64,000 nt of DNA from an uncultured delta proteobacterium. GTDB taxonomy: Bacteria > Myxococcota > Myxococcia > Myxococcales > 40CM-4-68-19. The stretch covers positions 1-64,000 of the forward strand of contig CAIWCD010000007.1 in the NCBI GenBank assembly GCA_903911145.1, given 5' to 3'. Within the stretch, counting starts at the first letter, position 1. Every line of letters begins with the position of its first letter. Position numbers and translations under genes: made by a program. The notes beneath the pieces were generated by a model. The model searched no databases, was not told the DNA's origin, and was given only the letters and a program-made list of their open reading frames with translations. Shown here piece after piece: positions 6,362 through 14,966 of this stretch.

Positions 6362-9300
6362 ATGAACACCGTCTCTGACGCGAACAACTCCAGCAGCGCG
6401 ACGCCGACGCTCTCGGTTCCCGGCTTCACCTACGCAGACCTGCACAACCCGCTGCGCCTCGACGCGCTGACGAAAGTATTCGACGCGGAGCTCCTCGCCT
6501 TCGACGCCGCGCTCTTCGCGCGCTACGACGCGCACCGAGCAGGCCGCGAGCGCCAGAGCGGTCCGGCGGAGAGCGAGCTGCTCATCCAGATCGCGACACA
6601 CGTCTCGCGCTTCGTGGGAAAGCTCTTCGGCGTTGGCGCGCAGCTCGAAGCCTTGAGGGACGCGGCCGGGCGCGATGCTCCGCTCTTTCGCGTCAAGCGG
6701 GACTTCGTGCAGCGGCGGGTGTTCAAGAAGGGCACAGCGAACCGGCCAGTCGCGAGCGACTTCTCTTCCATCGATGCGCAGGTGCAGGTGCTGCTGAAGG
6801 CCGCGGCTCTTCTCGACGATCGTGCGCGAGGTGCCGCCGGAGACGAGGAGCTGCTCTGCGCAGTGGTGATCGATGCGCTGCTCGACGGCGAGCGGGCGAT
6901 GTCGATCCGCCTCGACGAGAAGAAGCCAGGCGCGCTCGACGAGATCGCCCTCGCGCGTTTCCGATCGCTCGCGACCGCTCTGGGCGCGGGTCTGCGCAAC
7001 TCAGGTGGCGCCGACGTGATGACCCTTCGCGCGGCGTTTCCCTTCCTGCTCAACGAGCCGCCGCACCAACTCGAGCCGACGAAGGAGGAGCTCGCGCTCT
7101 CGCGTGCGCTGCTTGACCTCTTCGATCGCTTCCTCTTCGCGCTCACGCTGCACGAGGCGGGACACGCGCGCGCTCATCACTGGATGCTTCTGCGCCTGCC
7201 GCACACGCTCGACTTCGCGAACCTGGTCAAGCTTGGGCGCCGCATCGCGCACGGCACAGAACTGCTCGTGGGAGAGCCGGAACACCAGCGCCGCCGCGAT
7301 GGCTTCAAGCTGACCGACACGCGCGGCGACGCGCGCGAGGTGCGCTCGGAGATCGACTACTGCATCACCTGCCACGAGCGGGAAAAGGACTCGTGCAGCT
7401 CGGGATTCAAGGAGAAGCGCGAGGAGAATCCGAAGGCGCAGCTCACTGGCCGCCGCGTCGACCAGGGCGCGCCGTACAAGAAGAATCCGCTCGGCATTCC
7501 GCTCACCGGCTGCCCGCTCGAGGAGCGGATCGGCGAGATGCACAAGATCGCCGGAGAGGGAGATCCGCTCGGCGCACTCGCGCTCGTCTGCCTCGACAAC
7601 CCGATGCTGCCCGGAACCGGACATCGCATCTGCAACGACTGCATGAAGGCCTGCGTCTATCAAAAGCAGGAGCCGGTCAACATTCCGCAGATTGAAACGC
7701 GGATGCTCAGCGAGGTGCTGCGGCTGCGCTGGGGATTCGAGATCTGGAGTCTCCTGACGCGCTGGAATCCGCTCGGGATCTCTGCGGGGCAGCGGCAGAC
7801 GGCGCGGCCCTACGCGGGCGTGAACGCGCTCGTCGTCGGCATGGGACCGGCCGGCTACACGCTCGCACACCACCTGTGCAACCAGGGCTTCGGCGTGGTC
7901 GGCATCGACGGACTGAAGATCGAACCGATCCCCGATGAGCTGCTCGGGCGCGCGCCTGGACAGAGCGCGCCGCAGGCGATCGAGTGGGTGCACGAACATT
8001 TCGGCGCCCCGCTCGACGAGCGCGTTACCTCTGGATTCGGTGGCGTCAGCGAGTACGGAATCACCGTCCGCTGGGACAAGAGCTTCCTCGACATTCTCCA
8101 CTTGAATCTCGCGCGCCGCAGCAACGTGCGCATCTATGGAGGCATCCGTTTCGGCGGCACGCTCGACATCGACGACGCGTGGGCGCTCGGCTTCGATCAC
8201 ATCGCGCTCGCTGCTGGCGCGGGCAAGCCGACGATCATTCCGCTCAAGAACAATCTGATTCGCGGGATCCGCAAGGCGAGCGACTTCCTGATGGGGCTGC
8301 AGCTCACCGGCGCGTTCAAGGAGCGTGCGCTGGCGAATCTGCAAGTGAGGCTGCCTGCAGTGGTGATCGGCGGAGGCCTCACGGGCATCGATACCGCGAC
8401 CGAACTCGCCGCCTACTATCCGGTGCAGGTCGAGAAGATCTACGCGCGTCACGAGGTGCTCGCGCGCGATCTCGGCGAAGAAAACGTGCTCTCCCTCCTC
8501 GACACAGAGGAGCGCGGCATCTACGGCGAGGCGATCTCGCACGGGCGCGCCATTGCGCAGGAGCGTTCGCGCGCAAAGGCCGCAGGAGAGGCACCGGACT
8601 TCGCGAAGCTCGTGAATGCGTGGGGCGGCGTGACGCTCGCGTATCGCAAGGGCCTCAACGACGCGCCCGCGTATCGCCTCAATCACGAAGAGGTCGACAA
8701 GGCGCTCGAGGAAGGAATCGCCTTCGCAGAGGGCTTGAGTCCTCTCGAAGCAGTGCCCGATCAGTTCGGCGCCGTCGCGTCGGTGAAGTTCGCGCGCCAG
8801 AAGCTGGTCGAGGGCAAGTGGCGCGACGCGGGCGAGATCATCGAGCTGCCCGCGCGCACCGTCTGCGTCGCGGCGGGCACGAGCCCGAACGTGACGCTCG
8901 AGAAGGAAGCGCCGGGTCGCATCGAGATGGATCCCGAGTACGGCTCGTTCAAGCCCTACCTCGCGCAGACGCAGAGTGACGGCTCGATCAAGCTGGTGGC
9001 GGCCGCGGTGAACGAGGACCTGTCGGGTGAGGCCGGGTTCTTCACCAGCTACGAGAAGGAAGGTCGACACATCAGCTTCTTCGGAGACAACCACCCGACC
9101 TACGCGGGCAGCGTCGTCAAGGCGATGGCCTCGGCGAAGGATGGCTATCCGCGCATCGCCGAGCTGTTCGAAGCGCGCCTTGGTTCGATCGACGCGCAGG
9201 TCACGCTGGGAGGCACGGCGGCGATCTCCGCGCAGCTGGCGCGAGAGGAGAACTGGGCGAGTCTTGGCGCGCGCCTCGACGACGAGCTGCTCGCGACGGT

Positions 9301-10258
9301 GCACGAGGTGAATCGACTGACGCCAACGATCGTGGAGGTGGTCGTGCGCGCGAAGGCAGCGGCGCGGCGCTTCCTGCCCGGGCAGTTCTATCGGCTGCAG
9401 AATTTCGAATCGCTCTGCGCGCGCGTCGAGGGCACGCCGCTCCTGATGGAAGGCCTCGCGCTGACCGGTGCGTGGACTGATCCGGAACGCGGACTGCTCA
9501 GCATGATCGTGCTCGAGATGGGCGGCAGCTCGTCTCTCTGCGCGGCGCTCAAACCGGGCGAGCGGGTCGTCGTGATGGGACCGACCGGCGCACCGAGCAC
9601 GCTCCCGAAGAACGAGGACGTCCTGCTCTGCGGCGGAGGTCTCGGCAACGCGGTGCTCTTCTCGATCGGCAAGGGCCTGCGCGCCAACGGCTGCCGCGTC
9701 GTCTATTTCGCGGGCTATCGCAACGCGCGCGACGTCTTCAAGCGCGATGAGATCGAGGCCTCTGCAGACGTGGTGATCTGGGCGGTCGACAAGGGCCAGG
9801 AGCCGCCCACGCCGCGCAGGCCGCAGGACAGATCGTTCGTCGGCAACATGGTCGAGGCGATGGTCGCCTACGCCACCGGCGCGCTCGGCGAGACCGCGGT
9901 GCCGCTCACCAACGTGCGCCGGATGATCGCCATCGGCAGTGATCGGATGATGGCCGCCGTCGCGCGCGCCCGCCACAGCAGCCTGCGCGAGCATCTGCCG
10001 CCGGACCACGTCGCCATCGCGTCGATCAACTCGCCGATGCAATGCATGATGAAGGAGATCTGCGCGCAGTGTCTGCAGAAGCATTGCGATCCGAAGACGG
10101 GCAAGGAGAGCTTCGTCTTCACCTGCTTCGATCAGGACCAGGAGATGGATCGACTCGACTGGGAGCACCTGCGCGCGCGCCTGCGCGGGAACTCCCTCCA
10201 GGAAAAGCTCGGCGCGCTCTGGATTGCACGACTCACCAAGGGGGTTGCGCGCGTGTGA
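6362..10258 (+). CDS. large multidomain FAD/NAD(P)/Fe-S oxidoreductase (1298 residues)
   Basis: Residues 1 to about 320 form an N-terminal region of no family I recognise. A cysteine-rich region follows (CITCHEREKDSC near 333, then CPLEER, VCLDNP and CNDCMKACVYQKQ to about 440), comparable to the Fe-S region of the glutamate synthase small subunit. Next comes a pyridine nucleotide-disulfide oxidoreductase core with two dinucleotide folds, ALVVGMGPAGYTLA (about 487) and VIGGGLTGIDTATEL (about 667). The C-terminal third resembles the PyrK/ferredoxin-NADP reductase fold, with FLPGQFYRLQNF, the nucleotide-binding LLCGGGLGNAVL (about 1086) and a last cluster CMMKEICAQCLQKHCD (about 1226). It probably moves electrons between NAD(P)H, flavin and Fe-S carriers. 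The ATG at 6362 is preferred to an upstream TTG. Confidence 0.82.
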   Translation: MNTVSDANNSSSATPTLSVPGFTYADLHNPLRLDALTKVFDAELLAFDAALFARYDAHRAGRERQSGPAESELLIQIATHVSRFVGKLFGVGAQLEALRDAAGRDAPLFRVKRDFVQRRVFKKGTANRPVASDFSSIDAQVQVLLKAAALLDDRARGAAGDEELLCAVVIDALLDGERAMSIRLDEKKPGALDEIALARFRSLATALGAGLRNSGGADVMTLRAAFPFLLNEPPHQLEPTKEELALSRALLDLFDRFLFALTLHEAGHARAHHWMLLRLPHTLDFANLVKLGRRIAHGTELLVGEPEHQRRRDGFKLTDTRGDAREVRSEIDYCITCHEREKDSCSSGFKEKREENPKAQLTGRRVDQGAPYKKNPLGIPLTGCPLEERIGEMHKIAGEGDPLGALALVCLDNPMLPGTGHRICNDCMKACVYQKQEPVNIPQIETRMLSEVLRLRWGFEIWSLLTRWNPLGISAGQRQTARPYAGVNALVVGMGPAGYTLAHHLCNQGFGVVGIDGLKIEPIPDELLGRAPGQSAPQAIEWVHEHFGAPLDERVTSGFGGVSEYGITVRWDKSFLDILHLNLARRSNVRIYGGIRFGGTLDIDDAWALGFDHIALAAGAGKPTIIPLKNNLIRGIRKASDFLMGLQLTGAFKERALANLQVRLPAVVIGGGLTGIDTATELAAYYPVQVEKIYARHEVLARDLGEENVLSLLDTEERGIYGEAISHGRAIAQERSRAKAAGEAPDFAKLVNAWGGVTLAYRKGLNDAPAYRLNHEEVDKALEEGIAFAEGLSPLEAVPDQFGAVASVKFARQKLVEGKWRDAGEIIELPARTVCVAAGTSPNVTLEKEAPGRIEMDPEYGSFKPYLAQTQSDGSIKLVAAAVNEDLSGEAGFFTSYEKEGRHISFFGDNHPTYAGSVVKAMASAKDGYPRIAELFEARLGSIDAQVTLGGTAAISAQLAREENWASLGARLDDELLATVHEVNRLTPTIVEVVVRAKAAARRFLPGQFYRLQNFESLCARVEGTPLLMEGLALTGAWTDPERGLLSMIVLEMGGSSSLCAALKPGERVVVMGPTGAPSTLPKNEDVLLCGGGLGNAVLFSIGKGLRANGCRVVYFAGYRNARDVFKRDEIEASADVVIWAVDKGQEPPTPRRPQDRSFVGNMVEAMVAYATGALGETAVPLTNVRRMIAIGSDRMMAAVARARHSSLREHLPPDHVAIASINSPMQCMMKEICAQCLQKHCDPKTGKESFVFTCFDQDQEMDRLDWEHLRARLRGNSLQEKLGALWIARLTKGVARV

Positions 10259-10264
10259 TGGGGC

Positions 10265-10507
10265 GGCGCCCGGGGCTTTGGTGCGCGGCGGGCAACACGC
10301 TCTGCGCTGTCTCGGGGCGCGGCGAAGATGCGAGTCGTGGAGCTTGCGGAGGCGCGGCGGCTCCTTCGTGACCGGTTCTCCGCAAGCGGTCGCGCCTTTT
10401 GCTCCCGGAGCCGGGCGCTGTCGAAACGAGTGCGCGTGCTAAGCGAAACCAGCTCGTGATGGGCTGAGCGAAATGTTGCCCGTCCGCGCACCAAAGCCCC
10501 GGGCGCC
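10265..10507. repeat. long inverted repeat A (33/34-base arms)
   Basis: Left arm 10265-10297 and right arm 10474-10507 are reverse complements, with 24 bases perfect, one inserted base, then nine more. Arms begin GGCGCCCGGGGCTTTGG. The 176-base interior has a smaller perfect stem, CTTGCGGAG/CTCCGCAAG, and GGCTCC/GGAGCC pairs, so the unit can fold into a branched structure. It starts seven bases after the oxidoreductase stop. No coding potential is convincing inside it. Confidence 0.75.
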
Positions 10508-10558
10508 TCGATCTTTCAGCGCGCGCAAGAGGGGACCGATCAAGAGCGCAGCGGAATA

Positions 10559-10576
10559 AATGACCGGCCGGTCATT
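10559..10576. promoter_or_regulatory. TetR-operator-like palindrome between the two long inverted repeats
   Basis: AATGACCGGCCGGTCATT is a perfect 18-base palindrome. The symmetry continues imperfectly outward to GCGGA/TCCGC. The TGACC...GGTCA form is typical of TetR-family operators. It lies close to the midpoint of the 650-base gap (10259-10908). No TetR gene is in the window. A sister palindrome with the same half-site lies inside kdpB. Confidence 0.55.
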
Positions 10577-10623
10577 AATCCGCGGGTCTCTCCTGTGGCG
10601 CCCCGATTTCCAAGCAGCCGAAA

Positions 10624-10862
10624 GGCGCGCGGGCAGGCGGGGAGCGGTCGGCCGACATTTCGCCGCAACCATCACGGCTCGATCGCTTCGACGCGCCATC
10701 TCCCCGCCAGCGGCCGGTTCCGGGAACCGAGCCGCGCTCGTGCGCAGGAGTTGATTTCTCGGATTTCGCGACGCCTGCGCACTCATCCACGAGCGTCCCA
10801 CGCATCGCGTACCGACCACACCGCTGCGTGTCGGCAGACCGCTCCCCGCCTGCCCGCGCGCC
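10624..10862. repeat. long inverted repeat B (34-base arms, 33 matching)
   Basis: Left arm 10624-10657 and right arm 10829-10862 pair at 33 of 34 positions. The left arm reads GGCGCGCGGGCAGGCGGGG at its outer end. The 171-base interior contains GTGCGCAGG/CCTGCGCAC and GGTTCC/GGAACC stems. Unit length (239 bases) nearly equals unit A (243), but the arm sequences differ. The right arm ends 46 bases before the GTG start of the U32 peptidase gene. Confidence 0.78.
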
Positions 10863-10908
10863 GACCCACCGCTTGACAGACGCCCGCGCCACAAGGCAAG
10901 GCCCGCCC

Positions 10909-13539
10909 GTGTCCACGATGCTTCCGAGACCTGAACTGCTCGCGCCTGCTGGCGATGAAGAGTGCTTGCGCGCGGCTGTCGCCGCCGGAGCTGACGCCGT
11001 CTACTTCGGTCTGCGCGGCGGCTTCAATGCTCGTGCTCGCGCCGACAACTTCGCGGCCGACGATCTGCCGCGCATCTTCGATTTTCTTCACTCGCGCGGA
11101 GTGCAGGGCTTCGTCACGTTCAACACGCTGGTGTTCGATCGTGAGCTGCCGATCGCCGAGGAAGCGCTGGCAGCGCTCGCCCGCGCGGGGGCCGACGCGA
11201 TCATCGTGCAGGATCTCGGCGCCGCACGCCTCGCGCGCGCGATCTGCCCCGAGTTGCCGCTCCATGCCTCGACGCAGATGACCGTCTCGTCTGCGCAGGG
11301 CGCGGCGATCGCGAAGGAGCTGGGCATCACGCGCGTGGTGCTGCCGCGCGAGCTCTCGATTGCGGAGATGGCCGAGTTCGCGCGCAACACCGATCTCGAG
11401 CTCGAGTGCTTCGTTCACGGCGCGCTCTGCGTCAGCTGGAGCGGACAGTGTCTGACCAGCGAAGCGCTGCAGGCCCGCTCGGCCAATCGCGGCCAGTGCG
11501 CGCAGAGCTGCCGGCTGCCCTACGAGCTACTCGTCGATGGAGAGCGGCAGTCGGCACGAGGAGACGAGGAGCTGAAGTATCTGCTCTCGCCGCGCGATCT
11601 CGCGGCCTACGATCTGCTGCCTGAGCTGCTCGCCGCGGGAGTGAGCTGCTTCAAGATCGAGGGCCGCATGAAGGGCCCCGAATACGTCGCGAACGTGGTC
11701 GACAAGTACCGCCGAGCGCTCGACGCCGCGGTTGAACAGCGCGCCTATCCGCTCGGCGCCGAAGACGAGGAGGAGCTGCGCTACAGCTTCTCGCGCAGCT
11801 TCTCGCACGGCTTCATGGACGGCAGCGATCACCAGCAGCTCGTCCACGCGAAGTATCCCGGCCATCGCGGCGTGCTGATCGGCCGCGTCGATGAAGTGCA
11901 GGCACGCACGAGCCGCGTCTTCGTGAGACCGGAGTCCCACGAAGCTCTCGACGCCCCCGCCCCGAAGTCCAAAGCCCAGAGTCCAGAGCCTCTCGTCGGC
12001 GTCGCTCGCGGTGAAGCCGCCGCGCCCACGCTCAAAGCGGGCGATCGCATCCTCTTCGATCAAGGCAAGCCCGAGGACGACGAGCCACGCGGTGGTCTGC
12101 ACGCCTGCGATGTCATGCCCGACGGCCGACTGAAGCTCGTCTTCGGCTCGGGGCACGGAGATGGAAATGGCCCGGACCTGCGCCTGGTGCGGCCCGGCGA
12201 TCTCGTCTGGAAGGCGAAGGACGCGGAGCTGACGCGCAAGGCGAAGCGGATCGCGGCGCAGGAGCGCAAGCTCGATATCGCTCTCGAGGTACGCGGCGCT
12301 GTGGGCGAGGCGCTGCATGTCTCTGCGCGCGATTCGCTCGGGCGAACCGCATCCGCAGAGAGCACGATCCTCCTCGCGCCGGCCCAGGGTGCGCCGCTCG
12401 ACGAGGCGCTGCTGCGCGACAAGCTCGGCGCGTTTGGAGAGAGCCCGTTCGAGCTGCGGACAATTTCATTGGCACTCAAAGGATCTCTCTGGCTCCCGCC
12501 GGGCGAGCTGAAGAAGCTGCGGCGCGCGCTCGTCGAAGCGATCACTGCGCAGCCGACGCCGATTCAGAAGCGCACGGTGACGATCGGCCATGCGAACCCC
12601 GAACTGATCGCGCCGCCGCCTGCGCTCTCTGGTGTCGCGAACTCCGCGCCGGTGCTCGTTCCGCTGCTGCGCACGCTCGAGCAGGTCGAGCAGACGATCG
12701 CGCTCGCGCCCGCTCTGGGCTTGGACGAGCTCGAGCTCGACTTCATGGAACTGGTCGGCCTCGGGCGTGCAGTCGAGGCGGTGCGCGCGGCGGGACTGAA
12801 GGCGACGATCGCGACCCCGCGCGTGCAGAAGCCGGGGGAAGAGGGCTACGACGCGCGCTTCGAGCGGCTGCGTCCCGATGGAATTCTCGCCCGCCATCTC
12901 GGCGCGCTTGAAACCTTCCGCTCGCGCGCTCGCGCAGGCCAGGAGCGGCCGAGCGGCTTCGTCGTGCGCGGAGACTTCTCGCTCAACGCGACCAACGCGC
13001 TCACCGCACGCACCCTGCTCTCTCTCGGGCTCACGACCCTGACGCCGGCCTACGATCTCGATCTCGCGCAGCTGCTCGATCTCACCAAGGGCGTCGAGGC
13101 GGGTCGGCTCGAGGTGACCATCCACCAGCACCTGCCGCTCTTCCACAACGAGCATTGCGTCTACTCGCACCTGCTCTCGAACGGGCACGACTTCAAATCG
13201 TGCGGGCGGCCGTGCGAGTCGCATCTGCTCGCGCTCAAGGATCAGAGCGGCGTCGCGCATCCGGTCATCGTCGACGTCGGCTGCCGCAACACGGTGTTCA
13301 ACGCGAAGGCGCAGAGCGCCGCGAGCTGCCTGCCTGAGCTGCTCGCCGCTGGTGTGCGGAGATTCCGCGTCGAGCTGGTGCGCGAAAACGCGAGCGAGAC
13401 GAAGACGATTCTGCGCTCCTACGCGGCGCTGCTGCGCGGAGAGAAGAAGCCGCGCGAGACGATTCGCGAAGTGGGCGCGCTCGAGAAGTACGGCGTCTCG
13501 GCGGGGACGCTGGTGGTGATTCAGCAGCCGCACGCGTAG
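10909..13539 (+). CDS. U32 family peptidase (RlhA/YhbU-like)
   Basis: An 876-residue member of the collagenase-like U32 family, which includes the RlhA and TrhP enzymes that hydroxylate rRNA and tRNA, and putative proteases. The N-terminal TIM-barrel part has LLAPAGDEECLRAAVAAGA, FVHGALCVSWSGQC and SANRGQCAQSCR with the conserved cysteines, then CFKIEGRMKG. A middle DUF3656-like region follows. The C-terminal part contains EHCVYSHLLSNG, a cysteine pair and a GCRNTVFNAKAQS motif. The GTG at 10909 is favoured because AAGGCAAGG precedes it; the ATG at 10918 is an alternative. TTGACA occurs at 10873. RNA modification is a family-based guess. Confidence 0.85.
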   Translation: MSTMLPRPELLAPAGDEECLRAAVAAGADAVYFGLRGGFNARARADNFAADDLPRIFDFLHSRGVQGFVTFNTLVFDRELPIAEEALAALARAGADAIIVQDLGAARLARAICPELPLHASTQMTVSSAQGAAIAKELGITRVVLPRELSIAEMAEFARNTDLELECFVHGALCVSWSGQCLTSEALQARSANRGQCAQSCRLPYELLVDGERQSARGDEELKYLLSPRDLAAYDLLPELLAAGVSCFKIEGRMKGPEYVANVVDKYRRALDAAVEQRAYPLGAEDEEELRYSFSRSFSHGFMDGSDHQQLVHAKYPGHRGVLIGRVDEVQARTSRVFVRPESHEALDAPAPKSKAQSPEPLVGVARGEAAAPTLKAGDRILFDQGKPEDDEPRGGLHACDVMPDGRLKLVFGSGHGDGNGPDLRLVRPGDLVWKAKDAELTRKAKRIAAQERKLDIALEVRGAVGEALHVSARDSLGRTASAESTILLAPAQGAPLDEALLRDKLGAFGESPFELRTISLALKGSLWLPPGELKKLRRALVEAITAQPTPIQKRTVTIGHANPELIAPPPALSGVANSAPVLVPLLRTLEQVEQTIALAPALGLDELELDFMELVGLGRAVEAVRAAGLKATIATPRVQKPGEEGYDARFERLRPDGILARHLGALETFRSRARAGQERPSGFVVRGDFSLNATNALTARTLLSLGLTTLTPAYDLDLAQLLDLTKGVEAGRLEVTIHQHLPLFHNEHCVYSHLLSNGHDFKSCGRPCESHLLALKDQSGVAHPVIVDVGCRNTVFNAKAQSAASCLPELLAAGVRRFRVELVRENASETKTILRSYAALLRGEKKPRETIREVGALEKYGVSAGTLVVIQQPHA

Positions 13540-13553
13540 GAGTCGCGGCAGGC

Positions 13554-13583
13554 TGGACGCACGCGGTACGGCGCGGTTATACT
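13554..13583 (+). promoter_or_regulatory. putative promoter of the toxin-antitoxin operon, leaderless geometry
   Basis: A TGGACG -35-like hexamer (13554-13559) and a strong TATACT -10 (13578-13583) are 18 bases apart. The -10 ends six bases before the ATG at 13590, and no Shine-Dalgarno sequence is present. Transcription would start at the antitoxin start codon. Confidence 0.5.
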
Positions 13584-13589
13584 CCGGGT

Positions 13590-13826
13590 ATGAAGACTGC
13601 CGTCTCCGTTCCGAGCGATCTCTTTCGCAGCGCCGACGAACTCGCCAGGCAGCTCAACAAGTCGCGCAGCCAGCTCTACAGCGAGGCGATCGCCGAGTAC
13701 GTCGCGCGTCGTGCGCAGAGCGCGGTTACCGAAGCGTACGACAAGCTCGCGGCCGAACTCGACACGCGTCACGAGCGCCCGTTCGCCGGCGCCGCGCGCA
13801 AGCTGCTGCGGAAGAGCGAATGGTGA
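13590..13826 (+). CDS. ribbon-helix-helix antitoxin of a MazEF-type pair
   Basis: A 78-residue protein whose first 45 residues form a ribbon-helix-helix DNA-binding fold: the beta-strand MKTAVSVPSDLF, then ELARQLNKSRSQLYSEAIAEYV. The C-terminal half (about 45-78) would wrap the toxin. It overlaps the downstream MazF-like gene by seven bases, the usual arrangement in which antitoxin and toxin are translationally coupled. The antitoxin probably represses its own operon together with the toxin. Promoter hexamers lie immediately upstream of the ATG. Confidence 0.82.
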   Translation: MKTAVSVPSDLFRSADELARQLNKSRSQLYSEAIAEYVARRAQSAVTEAYDKLAAELDTRHERPFAGAARKLLRKSEW

Positions 13827-14161
13827 TCTCGCAGGGCGACGTCTGGTGGGCCGACCTTCCCGATGCGATCGGCTCAGGCCCGGGCTTTCGCCGCCCCGTC
13901 GTCGTCGTGCAGAACGACGCGCTCAACGCGAGCCGCATCGCCACCGTCATCGTCGTGCCGCTCACGAGCAACCTGCGCTGGGCCGATGCGCCCGGCAACG
14001 TCCTGCTCTCGGCGCGCGCGACGGGGCTGGCGAAGGAGTCGGTCGCGAACGTCTCGCAGGTGGTCACGCTCGACCGCGCGCTGCTCACCGAGCGCAGCGG
14101 GCGGTTGACGAAGCGGCACGCGAATCTCGTGCTCGCGGGGCTGCGCTCGATCCTCGAGTGA
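13820..14161 (+). CDS. MazF/PemK-type mRNA interferase toxin
   Basis: A 113-residue toxin of the CcdB/PemK fold, predicted to cleave mRNA at short sequence motifs. Landmarks are ISQGDVWWADLPDAIGSGPG at the N-terminus with the basic RRPVVVVQND strand, VVPLTSN at about 47, and a C-terminal SQVVTLDR segment. Length matches MazF (about 110). Its start lies inside the antitoxin gene, seven bases before that gene ends. No mobile-element genes are near, so this is a chromosomal pair of unknown role. Confidence 0.88.
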   Translation: MVISQGDVWWADLPDAIGSGPGFRRPVVVVQNDALNASRIATVIVVPLTSNLRWADAPGNVLLSARATGLAKESVANVSQVVTLDRALLTERSGRLTKRHANLVLAGLRSILE

Positions 14162-14336
14162 GCGCCCGTCGGTTGCGCCACGTCGGCGGTTCGTGCGTTC
14201 CGCTCAGAGCGCACCGAGCGATTGAGTAATCGCGCCGGACGCTCGACCCACGGCAAGAAATCGTGCGCTGAACACGAAGCGGCGCCGCGCCCAGAACCGA
14301 AACGGCCTCTCCGCGACAATCCGAGGGGCGCGCGAG

Positions 14337-14933
14337 CTAGAAATTCGCATTCACCGTAACGGAACTCCCAGCATCGGCAGAGAGCAGCGTCGCTGTAAAT
14401 GTTCCGTGCGGAGACAAGTAGTTGCCCACGACGGGTCCCCCGTGCAGAGGGCCGAGGTCATCAATGGTCAGCGAAGCCGTGCCTTGGGTGTCTGTGGCGG
14501 CCCCATCGAAAATCTGCACCCAGGAACCGCTGTCGGCCTCAATCGTACCGTCGGCCGAAAGGGTCTTCAGGGATGATTTGAACGGACGACCATCGCTGGC
14601 CGCATACGTTCCCGCGTCGGGCAAGCTCTCCAGCGACATGCTTGTATCCCAGAGGATCCGCGTGCCTCCGACACTCCCGGACCACTGCATTTCGAACAGC
14701 GTATTCGCAGCGCCCCCGATAACTGTGAACGCCAGAGTAATCGTCGGCGCCCACTCAGCGGTCCCAACGACGGCACCATTCACGGTGAAGCTCCCGCCGT
14801 CCGAACCACCGTCGCTTCCGGCGTCCGTTCCGCCATCGGTTGGCGACTTCGTCCCTCCCCCGCACGCGGCGAGCGCGACGGCACAGGTCAAGGCGGTGAG
14901 CGTCTTTATCCCGAGGATGTTCAATTTGGTCAT
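14337..14933 (-). CDS. hypothetical outer lipoprotein with DGG-repeat linker
   Basis: A 198-residue lipoprotein. Signal peptide and lipobox LAAC place the acylated cysteine at residue 24. The mature N-terminus has a GGTKSPTDGGTDAGSDGGSD linker, typical of myxobacterial surface lipoproteins, then about 150 residues rich in beta-strand, Ser, Thr and Gly. I recognise no domain. The start ATG at 14933 has no ribosome-binding site. A TGAAAT hexamer ends six bases upstream and an A8G8 tract separates it from a TTGACA. Expression could therefore be leaderless and phase-variable. Confidence 0.72.
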   Translation of the reverse strand: MTKLNILGIKTLTALTCAVALAACGGGTKSPTDGGTDAGSDGGSDGGSFTVNGAVVGTAEWAPTITLAFTVIGGAANTLFEMQWSGSVGGTRILWDTSMSLESLPDAGTYAASDGRPFKSSLKTLSADGTIEADSGSWVQIFDGAATDTQGTASLTIDDLGPLHGGPVVGNYLSPHGTFTATLLSADAGSSVTVNANF

Positions 14934-14939
14934 CGGGCG

Positions 14940-14966
14940 ATTTCACCCCCCCCTTTTTTTTGTCAA
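14940..14966 (-). promoter_or_regulatory. promoter with A/G homopolymer as its spacer
   Basis: On the minus strand TTGACA (14966-14961) is followed by A7 and G8 as a 15-base spacer and then TGAAAT (14945-14940). The A run includes the last base of TTGACA, giving A8G8 overall. The -10 ends six bases before the lipoprotein ATG. Slipped-strand change in either run would alter the -35/-10 distance. The rest of the 413-base gap 14934-15346 holds only the weak promoter listed next. Confidence 0.55.

Noticed and set aside
7001-10168. 1055-codon open frame antisense to the large oxidoreductase
   Set aside because: Composition is that of a GC-skew shadow; no ribosome-binding site or recognisable domain.
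10439-10894. 151-codon open frame on the minus strand across the 10.4-10.9 kb gap
   Set aside because: It runs through the inverted repeat, so it and the opposite-strand frame carry the same peptide (GQAGSG-type). This is explained by the repeat, and there is no start signal.
10873-10908. Promoter of the U32 peptidase gene with TTGACA at 10873
   Set aside because: No acceptable -10 hexamer lies 15-19 bases downstream.
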